Shown: positions 11,307 to 21,417 of the stretch, piece by piece | How positions within the stretch are numbered: the stretch's first letter is position 1 | Layout: every line of letters begins with the position of its first letter | Assembly: GCF_042477335.2 (NCBI RefSeq) | Contig: NC_091246.1 | Coordinates: 251,724,501 to 251,788,500 of the forward strand | Length of the DNA: 64,000 nt | Direction of reading: 5' to 3' | From: Ovis canadensis | Taxonomy: Eukaryota; Chordata; Mammalia; Artiodactyla; Bovidae | Notes under the pieces: generated by a model | Database searches by the model: none | Seen by the model: the letters and a program-made list of their open reading frames with translations, nothing else | Told to the model about the DNA's origin: nothing | Position numbers and translations under genes: made by a program

Positions 11307-11345
11307 CTCCCCGCGCGGCTCCATCTGCTGTCGGTGGCAGGGCCC
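11307..11345 (-). other. UBXN10: Probable UBXN10 non-coding first exon (3' part)
   Basis: A consensus splice donor is present on the minus strand (GGGGAG|GTGAGC, last exon base 11307). Splicing to the acceptor at 6483 would join this exon to the coding exon. The transcription start is not visible in sequence, so the upstream edge is only a guess below the X-box. The exon contains an upstream ATG (11324-11322). Confidence 0.5.
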
Positions 11346-11367
11346 AGCCCGCGGGTAAACAGCCCGG

Positions 11368-11381
11368 GTCTCCGGGGCAAC
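11368..11381 (-). promoter_or_regulatory. X-box-like RFX site
   Basis: On the minus strand the sequence reads GTTGCC-CC-GGAGAC. The first half matches the RFX half-site GTNRCC exactly. The second half keeps 4 of 6 positions of RGYAAC. RFX factors drive many ciliary genes, which suits UBXN10. The site lies about 60 bp upstream of the inferred splice donor. Confidence 0.5.
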
Positions 11382-11699
11382 CACGCGGGTGGGCGGCCAC
11401 GTGCTTCCGGTCTGACCGGAACAGCCAGAGAGGGCGGGGAGGGGTTGGGCGCGGTGGCGGGGAGGGGGTTGTCCCTGGGAGACTTGGGGCTGGGACCCGT
11501 GCCTGGCCTCCCCTGCCTCCACTCATCTCCTGCGGGGAGAGGGCACCAGGCGAGGGGAGCCCTGGCCTAGGGCTGGGAGCGGCCTCCTGCCTGCCTCAAA
11601 CCCTTTTTGTGAGCAGTGGCTTAGGCCCGGACCCTCCTCAGTGTCCGGGGTTTTCAGATGAAGCTGCTGAACTGGCTGATTCTTGGGAACCCGCGAATC

Positions 11700-12540
11700 C
11701 CAGCCGCTGTTGTAAGGGCATCTGTTTGGGTCTGGTACCGCTTGTCCGCCTAATGTATGCGCCTTATCTCAGCGCAGCCTGCCAACGGCTGCCTCTTGAC
11801 CTCCTTTCCCCATCAGCCTGCCACTCCCAGGCCACATCCAAAACCCTCCTGTAACTACATCTGCAGCCGGCTGACCCTCCTGACCGCTCCTTCTGCTTTG
11901 GTTAACTCCAGCCACTTCTACCATGCTTGTCTTCCAACACCTTCCAGAGGCCGGTTCATCGCCTTTTCTGCTTCCTCCCCTTCAACCTGCGTCTTCCCTA
12001 CCCTGTCGAATCCAAGCTCCGTTGCCTCAGCTGTTCCCTCGCCAGAGCCCGTGCCCTATGCTGCAGTCTTTCCATCGCTCCCACCGGATGAAATCCCAGC
12101 CAGTCCACCCACACCAAGGTCCTGAAGAAATCCTGACGGGCGGTGATGTCACGGACACGTGCAGCCTCCAACCTCACCCGGACCCTCAGCCTTAACACAG
12201 AAATCCTTCCAGCTCAGTTCTGACTCCTTTCTTCTCACTGGCTGTTTCAAACCTTGTCCTCTCTCCTGGAATCTCTCACCTCTCCCTGTTCCTCCTCCTG
12301 CTCAGAAGATAACCTTTCTCCCTCTTCAGAGAGAAAATAGAAGCCGTCAGATGGAAGCTTCCTCAGCTCTCTGCCCTCAGAGCCGCAGACTCGCCTACTT
12401 CTGTCTCCTTGCTTTTCTCTCTCCCTCCGGTTCCAGTGAGAGGGGACCCATCCTCTGATTCTAAGACCAACGGCTGCTCCAGGGCTGCCCTGAAGCCTGC
12501 ACCCTGTCCACGGGGCCCCACCCATCCGCAGCCTCCCCAC
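11700..12540. repeat. Possible ancient repeat, family not identified
   Basis: Pyrimidine-rich sequence resembling the body of old mammalian interspersed repeats (for example the block AGAGAAAATAGAAGCCGTCA). I cannot name the family. No coding exon is apparent. Confidence 0.3.
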
Positions 12541-12660
12541 ACTCCAGGCCTTCGCTCCTGCTGTCTCCTCTGCCTGGAACGTTATTCTCCACTCTCCGCA
12601 ACCCTTCATCCCCTTCCTTTGCCTCATGCCCACCTATCCTTCAAATCCCAACTTAATAGA
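12540..12660 (+). repeat. LINE2 (L2) 3' fragment
   Basis: The string CAGGCCTTCGCTCCTGCTGT followed by CTGCCTGGAACGTTATTCTC and CACCTATCCTTCAAATCCCA is the familiar 3' portion of L2. Confidence 0.65.
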
Positions 12661-12788
12661 TGAACGTATTCTTCCAAGATGGAACTAAGGGAGCCTCAGA
12701 AGGAATCCTCCCTGGGCTCTTTAGTCTGCAGGCCCTGTTCTAGACTCTTGAAATTCCAAAGGAGTGACTAGCGACTGTATCATCTGAG

Positions 12789-12995
12789 GACTTGGTGGCT
12801 CAGACAGTGAAGAATCTGTTGGCAATGCAGGTGACCTGGGTTCGATCCCAGAGTGGGGAAGATCCCCTGGAGGAGGGCGTGGCAACCCACTGCAGTATTC
12901 TTGCCTGGGGAATTCCATGGACAGAGAAACCTGGTGGGTTACAAGCCACAGGGTCACAAGGAGTCGGATACAACTGAGCAACTACCACTTTCACA
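12789..12995 (+). mobile_element. Bov-tA SINE
   Basis: Full-length: CTTGGTGGCTCAGACAGTGA at the head, GGGTTCGATCCCAGAGTGGG across the B box, and GTCGGATACAACTGAGCAAC at the tail. Confidence 0.92.
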
Positions 12996-12999
12996 CAGA

Positions 13000-14629
13000 T
13001 TGTTAGAAGATCGTGTTAGGAGACATTCAAGAGCCGTATATCATCAGAAGGAGTTCAGATTCACTGTGTAGCCTGATGGCAATACATTTGCTGCTGTGGC
13101 TAGCTCAGACACGTGGACCCAGGACTCTAATGGAGCATGGCCCTGACCCTCCAGCAAGGTGTTCACACTTGGCTGAGAAGACAAGTCGCACAGCCATAAG
13201 GAGTTACAAAGCAGATCCTTCTCAGCACAGTCTGAGCCATGGCTGGAAGAGCAGCGCGGGCCGGATGTGATTATGAGACAAGTGACTGGCAGGGACGGGA
13301 AGTTCTCCGGGGGCCTGAGGAAGGGGGTTGTTTCACCAGAGGTGTCTCTTCCCATCTCAGAAAAGAAGCACCTGTTCTGCGGGAGCAGCTGGAGAGGGGC
13401 CTAGGCTGGGCAGGCTTCCTGCGCGGGTCACCCCCTCACCTGCCCTGCATACCCAAGGAGGCACCTAAGGACCCACGAGGGTGCAGAAGGTGGAGGTTTT
13501 TGGAGCTGATGGTTCTGCAGCTCTGTGCTGCTGGCTTGTTTCTTGTAAATGATTCTGTCAGAAAATATCTAAGCCAGGCTCTTCAGCCCTTCAACGCCCA
13601 CCCCAAAAAAGATGAAAGTGGATTCTTCATCAGCTATTTTAATATCACCTAAGGATTATGCAATCCTTTGGAAAATCAAATTGGCTTCTCACCCCGTTTG
13701 TGTGTGTGAGTGAGCGTGTTTGTGGGTGTGGATGTATCCCCATGTGGGCACACAGGGAAATGGTGCTTATGCCTGGGGTCTGTTTCATCTTTAGCGGCCT
13801 GTGCCTTTTGCTCCAAGGGGCTGTGGAATGCACAGCTCTGGGGGGCGGGGGAGGCTGCAGGGAAGGGAAGCAGAGGAGGCCGGCCAGCCAGTTGCTGTGT
13901 CTGCCTGCTTTTTAAAGAGAAGGCTGACTCTGTGCCTTTGTCTCGCCTCCTTCTTTGAAGAGGATGCCTTTAAAGGATGAACCCTGTAATTCCGGGTCTC
14001 TGGCACACATACAAGGCGGATTCTCAGTAAACAGGGCCATGGATCACTGCCCTGTGGGTGGCCTGTGGACTCACCTCCTTTCCAGCCCGGGGTCTCTCTG
14101 CTTCCCAGCCCTCTTCCTGGGCTCCAGCCAGCTTGTTCCCCAAATGCACCCTCAGCTTTTTCATCTTCAGGGTCTTCATGCCTGCCTGCCCGGACCTTGG
14201 TCCCTTCCTTGAAGTTAATCCAAATTCACTGACCCTTTGAGACTCTTCTTAAAAATCACCACTTTCTTGAAGCCTTTCCTGACCATACCCGCCCCCCACA
14301 CCGTCCTGTGCTTTCTCTAATCCCTTTCAGTCCAGGGGAACCTGCCAGAGATGGCACCGTGGACTTTACTAGGTCAGCTCTTCTGATCTTCTTCACTCTC
14401 CTCCTTACCAATGTAGTTGCAAAAAACAATTGAGCCTCAGCGCCGCCCCCCGCCCCCCCGCCAAGTTAATGATTGGCAGAGGAGTGTTAGAACCCCAGTC
14501 TGGCTGATTCCAAAGCCCACTGTGTGCCCTGCGCCTCTTCTCACCCCTGGCGTCCCACCTGGCACTCGCCCTGTGCCTGCCTCTTGTGCTGGAAGAGAGG
14601 TGGCAGGTGTGACCTCTGGGGTCAAGGCT
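13000..14629. other. Intergenic between UBXN10 and PLA2G2C, no gene recognised
   Basis: I see no exon homologous to a known protein. One C-rich run at about 14446-14461 and possible L2-like traces near 14200-14300 are the only notable features. Confidence 0.5.
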
Positions 14630-14815
14630 TGAGTCTGAATTCCAGCTCCACCACTTGCTAGCTGGCCATCTTGGGTAAATGCTTTAACTGCTGTGGACCT
14701 CAGTTTCACATCTTAGAGTGAGATGATAAGAATTGGATTGTTGTGAGGCTGAGATGAGATAATGCGTGTACAGGTCTTAGCACAGTGTGTGGCCGGTAGT
14801 AAATGCTCGGTGAGG
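14630..14815 (+). repeat. MIR element
   Basis: Nearly complete MIR: CCAGCTCCACCACTTGCTAG, then TGGACCTCAGTTTCACATCT, then GTGAGGCTGAGATGAGATAA, then CTTAGCACAGTGTGTGGCCG. Confidence 0.8.
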
Positions 14816-14999
14816 GTTAAGTCCATTGCGCTGTTGTTCTGGGTTCACAGGGCACCTCCCCTTCAGGCGATTATGAGCTCCCTGTGGGCAGGAAGTTGCC
14901 TGCGTCTGTGTCCGCTGCTTTGTGGTGGGTGCGTAGCAAATGAGAATTAGAGTAAGGGCAGAGGTGATGTTGATTGCACAGCTGACTTTTCTACGAGAG

Positions 15000-16061
15000 A
15001 TCCTGCATGCTGCCCATTGGTATCCCCCCTGAGGGTATGTGGCTTGAAGTGGAAATAACCTCTCCCAGGGCTGGGCTGAAGGCAGGAGCTTCAGTTTCTT
15101 AGCAGCTTGTCCCCAGAGACCAACTGGCCTTTTCGTTTGTTTGTTTTTCAATTAGAGACTTGTGGATTTTGGCGTCTGTGCCCCCGTGGCCCAGTCTGTC
15201 TGTCCTCAGTCTCATTCGACAAGTCTATTGAGATCACAGCCTTGAAGCAGAAGGTCAGCTGGGCGGGTCTTTTGGTAAAGAGACCAAGAGACTGGCACAG
15301 TTAGTTGTGCCTCCTGATGAATCAGCTTCCTGAGGGCACTGCAAGAGAAGTTTCTAGAGAATGAAATTTGCCCCTTGAAGTACTGTAGCTGGTGTTTTTT
15401 AAAAATATTATTTCTGCCATATGGTTGGAAAATATCCAAAAATGTATCGCCTACTTCCCAGTGTTCTCCAGCAAAGCATACCAGGCATGGTAACTCACCT
15501 TGGCTACTGTTGACGAAGTGCTTTCACCATCGGGAGCTTGCTGAGTCTTGCCGGCAGTCCGTGGGGGGCCAGCTTATTGTCTCTGCCCCACAGATGAAGA
15601 CTGTGAGGCTCGGGGGAGCTTCAGCGGCTCTGCCAAGAAGTGGCCGACTCTGCACAATGCAACGTTTTCCCGGGGCTTGGAAGGCATTAACTACACCCCA
15701 GGTGAAACGCTGTTGACGTGACTGCAGCCATCTGCCCCGCGCTCACAGCCCCAGGTTCACGGGCTCGGTCAGTTATCCTTTTAATCATTCCTCCGTCTCC
15801 CCTGCCTCCTGCTAGGAGCGGCCGCTCCTTTTGTCATGCCCGTCCTACTTCTGGGTCTGAGAAAAGAGGCTGATTCTCCTGCCAGAGTTTTGTCGACCGT
15901 AAGAGCCTTGTGCCATGTGCTTGGATGCTCAGGGCTGTCTTCAGTTTTGTTTTGTCAGCCGTGTTTTGGATAGTTAGAGGGCTTGGCTCAGTGACCCGCG
16001 GGTCAGCAAGACAACTGCTAAGGGGGTTCGGGGTGCTGAGTTTGGAGTCAGACACACCTGG
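15000..16061. other. Intergenic, no gene recognised
   Basis: No domain-bearing frame or clear repeat beyond weak MIR/L2-like traces around 15530-15620. Confidence 0.45.
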
Positions 16062-16160
16062 GGACTTCCCTGATGATCAGATGCAGGGGCCATGGGGTCG
16101 ATCCCTGGCTGGGGAACTAAGAGCCCATAAGCCTCATGATGTGGCAAACAAAAGATAGCA
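16062..16160 (+). mobile_element. CHR-type SINE, partial
   Basis: GGGGACTTCCCTGATGATCA then GGTCGATCCCTGGCTGGGGA then ACTAAGAGCCCATAAGCC. It lacks the complete tail. Confidence 0.8.
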
Positions 16161-16164
16161 GACT

Positions 16165-16530
16165 GAGACGCCCTTGGGTTAAGCCCTGGCTCTGCCAGTG
16201 TGGAGGGCAACACACCTAACCTCTGCCAGTCTCCGTCCCATCGCCCATGCACTGCGGTGGACCATCTGCGCCAGGCTTAGCCCCATTCTGGCCCTCCATG
16301 GTTGCAGCTTTGCTTTTATTTATGAGACGTGAAGCATGGCAGGACTCGGGCCGTTCATTCATTCGATCCTCAAATATTGATTACTGCACATCTCTCCACG
16401 GCTACTTTTCTTTATCAGAAAAACAAAGATAATGGCAGTACTTATCTAGCTGAGGACTGGATATGAGGACTTAATGTGTAAATATATGTGAAGCGCTCAG
16501 AATTGTGCCACGTGGAAAGTAAACGTGATA
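16165..16530 (+). repeat. MIR-like fragments
   Basis: AAGCCCTGGCTCTGCCAGTG with CCTAACCTCTGCCAGTCTCC, and a separate downstream MIR tail around 16435-16510 (GTGAAGCGCTCAGAATTGTG). Diverged and interrupted. Confidence 0.5.
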
Positions 16531-17019
16531 CACGTTAGCCATCTTTTTTAGTACTAGCTGGTGCCAGGCACAGGGCTAGCTGGACTCCCGGTGAACAGCA
16601 TAATGGTGACCCTTATGGACCTTGCAGGCTCCTTCCTCCTTCTGTTCCCCATGGGGAGAAAAAACCGAGCAATGTTTTATCACTGTCCACGGAAGATGAA
16701 TTGATGGGTTGGAGAGAGTCGCTCTTAGGGACCCGCCTGCCCACAGCTCCCTCCGTCTCCCCCTTCATCAAGTCTCTATGCCTCTGATCCTGTGCTCTTG
16801 GCTTTGGTTCAAATCCCCCGTAAATGATTAGTCAAAGGGAGAGGACCATGTCCGTCTTGCCTAAGTTGTAGCTGTGGAGGTCAGTGTCTGTGGAAAAGCT
16901 CTGTAGCCTTCAAAGGGCCTCCTGGGCAAGAGGTCTAGGCAGTGGGCGCCCAGCGAGGTGGAAGGAGCACTGGATTTGGAGTTGGGACATAGGCTTGTCC
17001 TGCCCCCCACCGCACCCCG

Positions 17020-17165
17020 CAACTCGGTAAGCCGCGTGGGTCTCTTTCAGGCCATGCCTCCCCTCTGAGTTGGCTTCTCAACTGTCAAGTGAAGAAGTCA
17101 TAGGTCCTGGAAGGGTTGCAGTGAGGAGTAAACAGATGCAGAAAACAAACGAGGTCATTCAAGGC
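17020..17165 (+). repeat. MIR-like fragment
   Basis: The block AACTCGGTAAGCCGCGTGGG to GGGTTGCAGTGAGGAGTAAA follows the order of the MIR consensus but is strongly diverged. Confidence 0.45.
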
Positions 17166-17957
17166 CCCCCTAAATGCCTCCTTCCTTTTGGAGTTGAGTC
17201 CAGGGCTCCCTTCTCTGAGCTCGAAGGCATTTATTTACTCAGCCACTAGAGGGCACACACATCACTCTCGTAGACTGGCCTCCCTGGACCCAGGCTCAGG
17301 CGGAGGGGTGCAGCCCCGGGGGGCTCCCGGGAGAGAACACCTGTGCAAAAGTGGACGCCGCAGAGTTGGGGAGTGGGAGAAGCTGACACCTGGAGGCAGC
17401 TGCTGAGGCCATAAGCGGTCCCCCAGGGCGCTCAGGGCCTGGGCTGGCCTTTCAGAGATGTCCGGGAGGAGAAAAGGGGGCCGCCCTTTATTTATTTTTT
17501 TATTGAAGTATAGTTGACATACAGTATCATGTTAATTTCAGGAGCCCACTGTCGTGGCTGATGAAACACGCTGTGCAATGGTGACCGTGATAAAGTCTGT
17601 TAACCATCTGTCACCACACGAAATTATCACAGCGTTATTAACTATAGTCCTTATGCTGTGTGTTACATCCCCCTGCCATTTGATACCTGGAAGTCCATGC
17701 CTCTCAATGCCCTCACCTCCTTCGCCCAACCCCACCTCCCTTCCCTGTGGAAACCACCTGTCTGTTCTCTGTATCTGTGACTATTTCTGGTCTAGTTGTT
17801 CATTTGTTTTGTGTTTCAGATACCACATATAGCTGGAATCATATGGCACTTGTCTTTCTCTGTATGACATTTCACTTGGCCTAATATCCTCTAGGCCCAT
17901 CCATGTTGTTGCAAATGGCAAACAATTTAGTTTTTTATGGCTGGGTAGTATTTCATT

Positions 17958-18083
17958 CCGGAGAAGGAAATGGCAACCCACTCCAGTATTCTCGCTTGGA
18001 AAACCCTATGGATAGAGGAGCCTGGAGGGCCTCAGTCCATAGGGTTGCAAAGAGTTGGACATGACGTAGCAACTGAACAATAT
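17958..18083 (+). mobile_element. Bov-A SINE nested in L1
   Basis: GGAGAAGGAAATGGCAACCC to GTTGCAAAGAGTTGGACATG. It is flanked by a perfect 9-bp duplication TATTTCATT of the host L1. Confidence 0.93.
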
Positions 18084-18240
18084 TTCATTATATATACATG
18101 TTAAGGAGTGCTTAGGTTGCTTCATATCTTGGCTATTGTAAATAATGCTGCAGTGGATATAAAGGTCATATGTCTTTTCAGGTTAGTGTTTCTGTTTTCT
18201 TTGGATAACTACCCAGAAGTGGAGTAGTTGGATCATATGG

Positions 18241-18617
18241 TAGTGAGGCAAGGAGATCCAACCAGTCCATCCTAAAGGAAATCAGTCCTGAATATTCATT
18301 GGAAGGACTGATGCTGAAGCTGTAACTCCAATACTTTGGCCACTTTGATTCGAAGAACTGACTCATTGGAAAAGACCCTGATGATGGGAAAGGTTGAAGG
18401 CGGGAGGAGAAGGGGACGAAAGAGGATGAGATGGTTGGATGGCATCACCGACTCAATGGACATGAGTTTGAATAAACTCCGGGAGTCGGTGATAGACAGG
18501 GAAGCTTGGCGTGTTGCAGTCCGTGGGGTGAAAAAGAGTCAGACATGACTGAGACTCGTTTGAGATTCAGATTGAGATTGGTTGAGATTGAGACACGACT
18601 GAACTGAACTGAACTGA
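18241..18617 (+). mobile_element. 5'-truncated BovB nested in L1
   Basis: Begins within the BovB C-terminal coding region (GCAAGGAGATCCAACCAGTC) and ends in the GAACTGAACTGAACTG 3' terminus. An 8-bp duplication ATGGTAGT of the host L1 flanks it. The reading frame is incomplete and not functional. Confidence 0.92.
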
Positions 18618-19029
18618 TGGTAGTTCTATTTGTAACATTTTGAGAAACCTCCACACTGTTTGGCTACACCAATTTACGTTCCCGTCAGCAGTGCCCAAGA
18701 ATTCCCTTTTCTCAACATCCTGGGGACTTGGTCCTTTAAATCATCACCTCCAGGGGCTACTCCTCCCATCATGGCCAGGTAGGGTCACAACCTTGGAGCA
18801 GACAGAGGCAGATCCCAGTGAGTGAGTGAGAGTGTCAGAGCAGCTGATATCCCATCCCTAAAGAGGGGGCCTGCCAGAGACTGTGCCAAGCCTCCAGGAA
18901 GCAATGGAGAGCCAAGCAGACTCTCTTCCCATGGGGTGCTTTCGATCCAGATATGGTCTGTACCTATTTGGTTTCTAACCAGCTTGGAGGCCCTCCTGGG
19001 GCCACAGTCTTGTCTCCTTAGAGGAAGGT

Positions 19030-19236
19030 GTGTGTGTGCTAAGTTGCTTCAGTCATGCCCGACTCTGAGACCCCATGGACTATAGCCCTCCAGGCTCCTC
19101 TGTCCGTGGGATTCTCCAGGCAAGGATACTGGAGTGGGTGGCCATTTCCTCCTCCAGGGGATCTTCCTGACCCAGGGATCAAAACCAGGCCTCCTACATT
19201 GCAGGCGGATTCTTTACCGCTGAGCCACCAGGGAAT
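19030..19236 (-). mobile_element. Bov-tA SINE
   Basis: Reverse-complement element from GTTGCTTCAGTCATGCCCGA to GCTGAGCCACCAGGGAATAG, preceded by a short GT run. Confidence 0.92.
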
Positions 19237-19705
19237 AGTTGATGCTTATTAAGAGCCTGTACTATCTCATCGCCAGAAATGCACCCAGGTCCCTTTCTTC
19301 TTCTCACCAAAGTGTCATCACTCGCTCTTTTGAAAAATATGAGTCCCTTCATCATGGGCTAAACCATCACACAGTTATTTTTTTTTTTCACACTCAAAAG
19401 AAACAAAGGAAGTCAGCCTGTAAGATGGAACCTAATTTAAAAACATCCCTTGCAGCATCTGAGCTGAAGGCTGGCTGGGACCAGGCCCGGTCAGGGCCCA
19501 GCCTCTCATCATCTACCAGAATCTTGCCAGTGAGGGCAAAAGTAGCAAATTCTCCCAGGATGCTCGAGCAGGACGCTTGGTTTTGAAATTTTCTTGGGAC
19601 TTTGCCTCAGGACTCCATGTGAGGACATGGGACCCTGAGCCCACATCCTGCTCTGTCATCCTGGCAGACATGTGCCAGTTATGGCCACCATTACCATTGC
19701 TAATG

Positions 19706-19912
19706 ACCTTCCCAGGTGGCTCAGAGGTGAAGAATCTGCCTGCCAATGCACGAGATGCAGGTTCGACCCCTAGGTCTGGGAGACCCCCCTGGGGGTGGGG
19801 ATGGCAACCCACTCCGGTATTCTAACCAGGAAAATCCTGTGGACAGAGGAGATTGGCAGGCTACAGTCCATGGGGTTGCTGAGTCACGCGTGACTGAGCA
19901 GGTACGCATGCT
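19706..19912 (+). mobile_element. Bov-tA SINE
   Basis: CTTCCCAGGTGGCTCAGAGG at the head, AGGTTCGACCCCTAGGTCTG at the B box, and GCTACAGTCCATGGGGTTGC at the 3' part. Confidence 0.92.
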
Positions 19913-20049
19913 CCATTGCTAATAGTAACAAGAAGGGTGTGGTCACCTGGTACAGCATTTTACAGTGCCAATCTGTTTTACTTGCTTTATTTAGTTGATC
20001 TGCACAAGTCTATGCAGTAGGGGGCTTTGTGAGCAGGAGGAAGTTGTCC

Positions 20050-20165
20050 AGACTCACTGGGCCTCAGTTTCTCCATCTCGAAACTGATAATAGAGTTTCT
20101 CAGGTTATTGCAAGGATTAAATAATGTAACACATCTGAAGCCCTTAAGGAAAATAGCACCTGGCA
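20050..20165 (+). repeat. MIR fragment
   Basis: CTGGGCCTCAGTTTCTCCAT then AACTGATAATAGAGTTTCTC then GGATTAAATAATGTAACACA follows the MIR order. Confidence 0.75.
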
Positions 20166-20247
20166 TCTACTAGTTTCTTTTTATTTCTTCTGTACAAAGA
20201 ATTTACTTTATTGGAAATAAATAGGTGTGATAAGTGATCTTCAAAGT

Positions 20248-20800
20248 GTTTTTTCTTTTTTTTACTGAGGTATAATTCATTTACAATGCTGTGTTGGTTT
20301 CAGGTGACGGCAGAATGACCTGGGTATGTGTTAGTCACTCAGTCGTGTCCGACTTTGTGTGACCCCATGGACTGTAGCAACCCCAGGCTCCTCTGTCCAT
20401 GGGATTCTCTAGGCAAGAATCCTGGAGTGGGTAGCCATTCCCTTCTGCAGGGCATCTTCCCGACCCAGGGATTGAACCTGGGTCTCCTGCACTGCAGGCA
20501 GACGCTTTACCATCTGAGCCGCCAGGGAAGCCCCGTCTAGTTAGGCATCTATCTGTTCTTTTTCAGATTCTTCCCCCAGGTAGGTCGTTAGAGTGCTGAG
20601 TAGAGTTCCCTGTGCCGTGTGGTAGGGCCTTGTTGGTTAGCTATTTTATTTACAATAGTGTGTGCCTGTTAATCCCAAACTTCTGATTTGTCCATCCACC
20701 CCCACTTCCCTCTTTGGTAGTCATTAGTTTGTTTCCTATGAATATGAGTCTATTTCTGTTTTGCAAATAAGTTCATTTGTATAATTTTTTTAAGATTCCA
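20248..20800 (-). mobile_element. L1 LINE 3' fragment split by a SINE
   Basis: TTACTGAGGTATAATTCATT and, beyond the SINE, TCTTTTTCAGATTCTTCCCC with GAGTTCCCTGTGCCGTGTGG are parts of the reverse-complement L1 3' region. A Bov-tA occupies about 20326-20535. Confidence 0.8.
20326..20535 (-). mobile_element. Bov-tA SINE nested in L1
   Basis: Reverse-complement element from GTTAGTCACTCAGTCGTGTC to CTGAGCCGCCAGGGAAGCCC. Confidence 0.93.
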
Positions 20801-21377
20801 ACTAATTTCTTAATAAATGTTTGAAATGATTGATAGGCAATTTTAGTCTCTTTAGGAGAGGAAACTGGGATTCAGAGGGGCTAAGTTTATGGATAAGTTA
20901 CTTGGTCATCAAGGAAGGAAAACCCAGGGGGACTGCCATGTACATGGGGCCAGACTTTCCCACACTGGATTTCCATCACAAGCCGTGTAGCATTGCCTGT
21001 CAACTTGGCACCACAGGAAATACTGACTCTTCCAAAAAAACTAAACAAGGGTGAAGGCTTAGTGTTACCAGAGAAAGAAATTTAAAAAAAAGAAAACTTG
21101 GACTTTTCAAACAATTGAACCATTCTTATCTTTATATTTAGGTCTAAATACCCGAGGGGGAATCATATTCAGAGGTGATTAGGTTTAAAAAGGTCTCTTT
21201 GCTCGGAGCCCCCCACTGAGGGCTTTTGAAGACCTGCGCTGTAGTTGTGGGTTTCAGTACCACGTGGCATCCCTCATTTTGGTCATTTTCTCCCCAAATA
21301 GGACTTCAGCGGGCAGAGCCCTCGGAAACAGAGGACGGTGTGGTTGTGGCTCCTTGGGCCGCCTGAGCTCCTCGGGA

Positions 21378-21417
21378 ATGAAGGTCTTCGGGGTTATCGT
21401 GGTCTTTGCTTCCTGCT
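21378..21417 (+). CDS. PLA2G2C: PLA2G2C coding exon 1 (signal peptide)
   Basis: Encodes [13 protein letters not shown] plus one base, ending at a perfect GTAAGT donor. Upstream, CTCCCCAAATAG ending at 21301 could be the acceptor joining a 5' non-coding exon, the arrangement seen in sister genes. Confidence 0.9.

Larger units (their letters stand above)
10950..11560 (-). promoter_or_regulatory. UBXN10: CpG-rich promoter region of UBXN10
   Basis: GC content and CpG frequency rise sharply here and fall again on both sides. Visible motifs are an X-box-like palindrome (11368-11381), a CACGTG E-box (11398-11403), ETS-like CTTCCGG/CCGGAA pairs just above it, and GC-rich boxes (GGGCGGGG). The long open frames crossing the region on both strands are what a CpG island with few stop codons gives; I do not take them as coding. 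The position about 5 kb upstream of the UBXN10 coding exon fits its promoter. The direction of transcription is inferred. Confidence 0.7.
17486..18720 (-). mobile_element. L1 LINE 3' region carrying two younger insertions
   Basis: The plus strand reads as the reverse complement of an L1 3' end: TTATTGAAGTATAGTTGACA at the left and the block GGAGTAGTTGGATCATATGG ... CCACACTGTTTGGCTACACC at the right. It is interrupted by a Bov-A SINE (about 17958-18083) and by a BovB fragment (about 18241-18617). Both interruptions have target-site duplications made of L1 sequence, so the L1 is the oldest layer. Confidence 0.85.

Noticed and set aside
10877-11854. A 325-codon plus-strand open frame with overlapping 180-200 codon frames on the minus strand
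   Set aside because: It coincides with a CpG-rich promoter where stop codons are rare. Composition is Pro/Gly/Arg-rich in every frame and no domain is recognisable.
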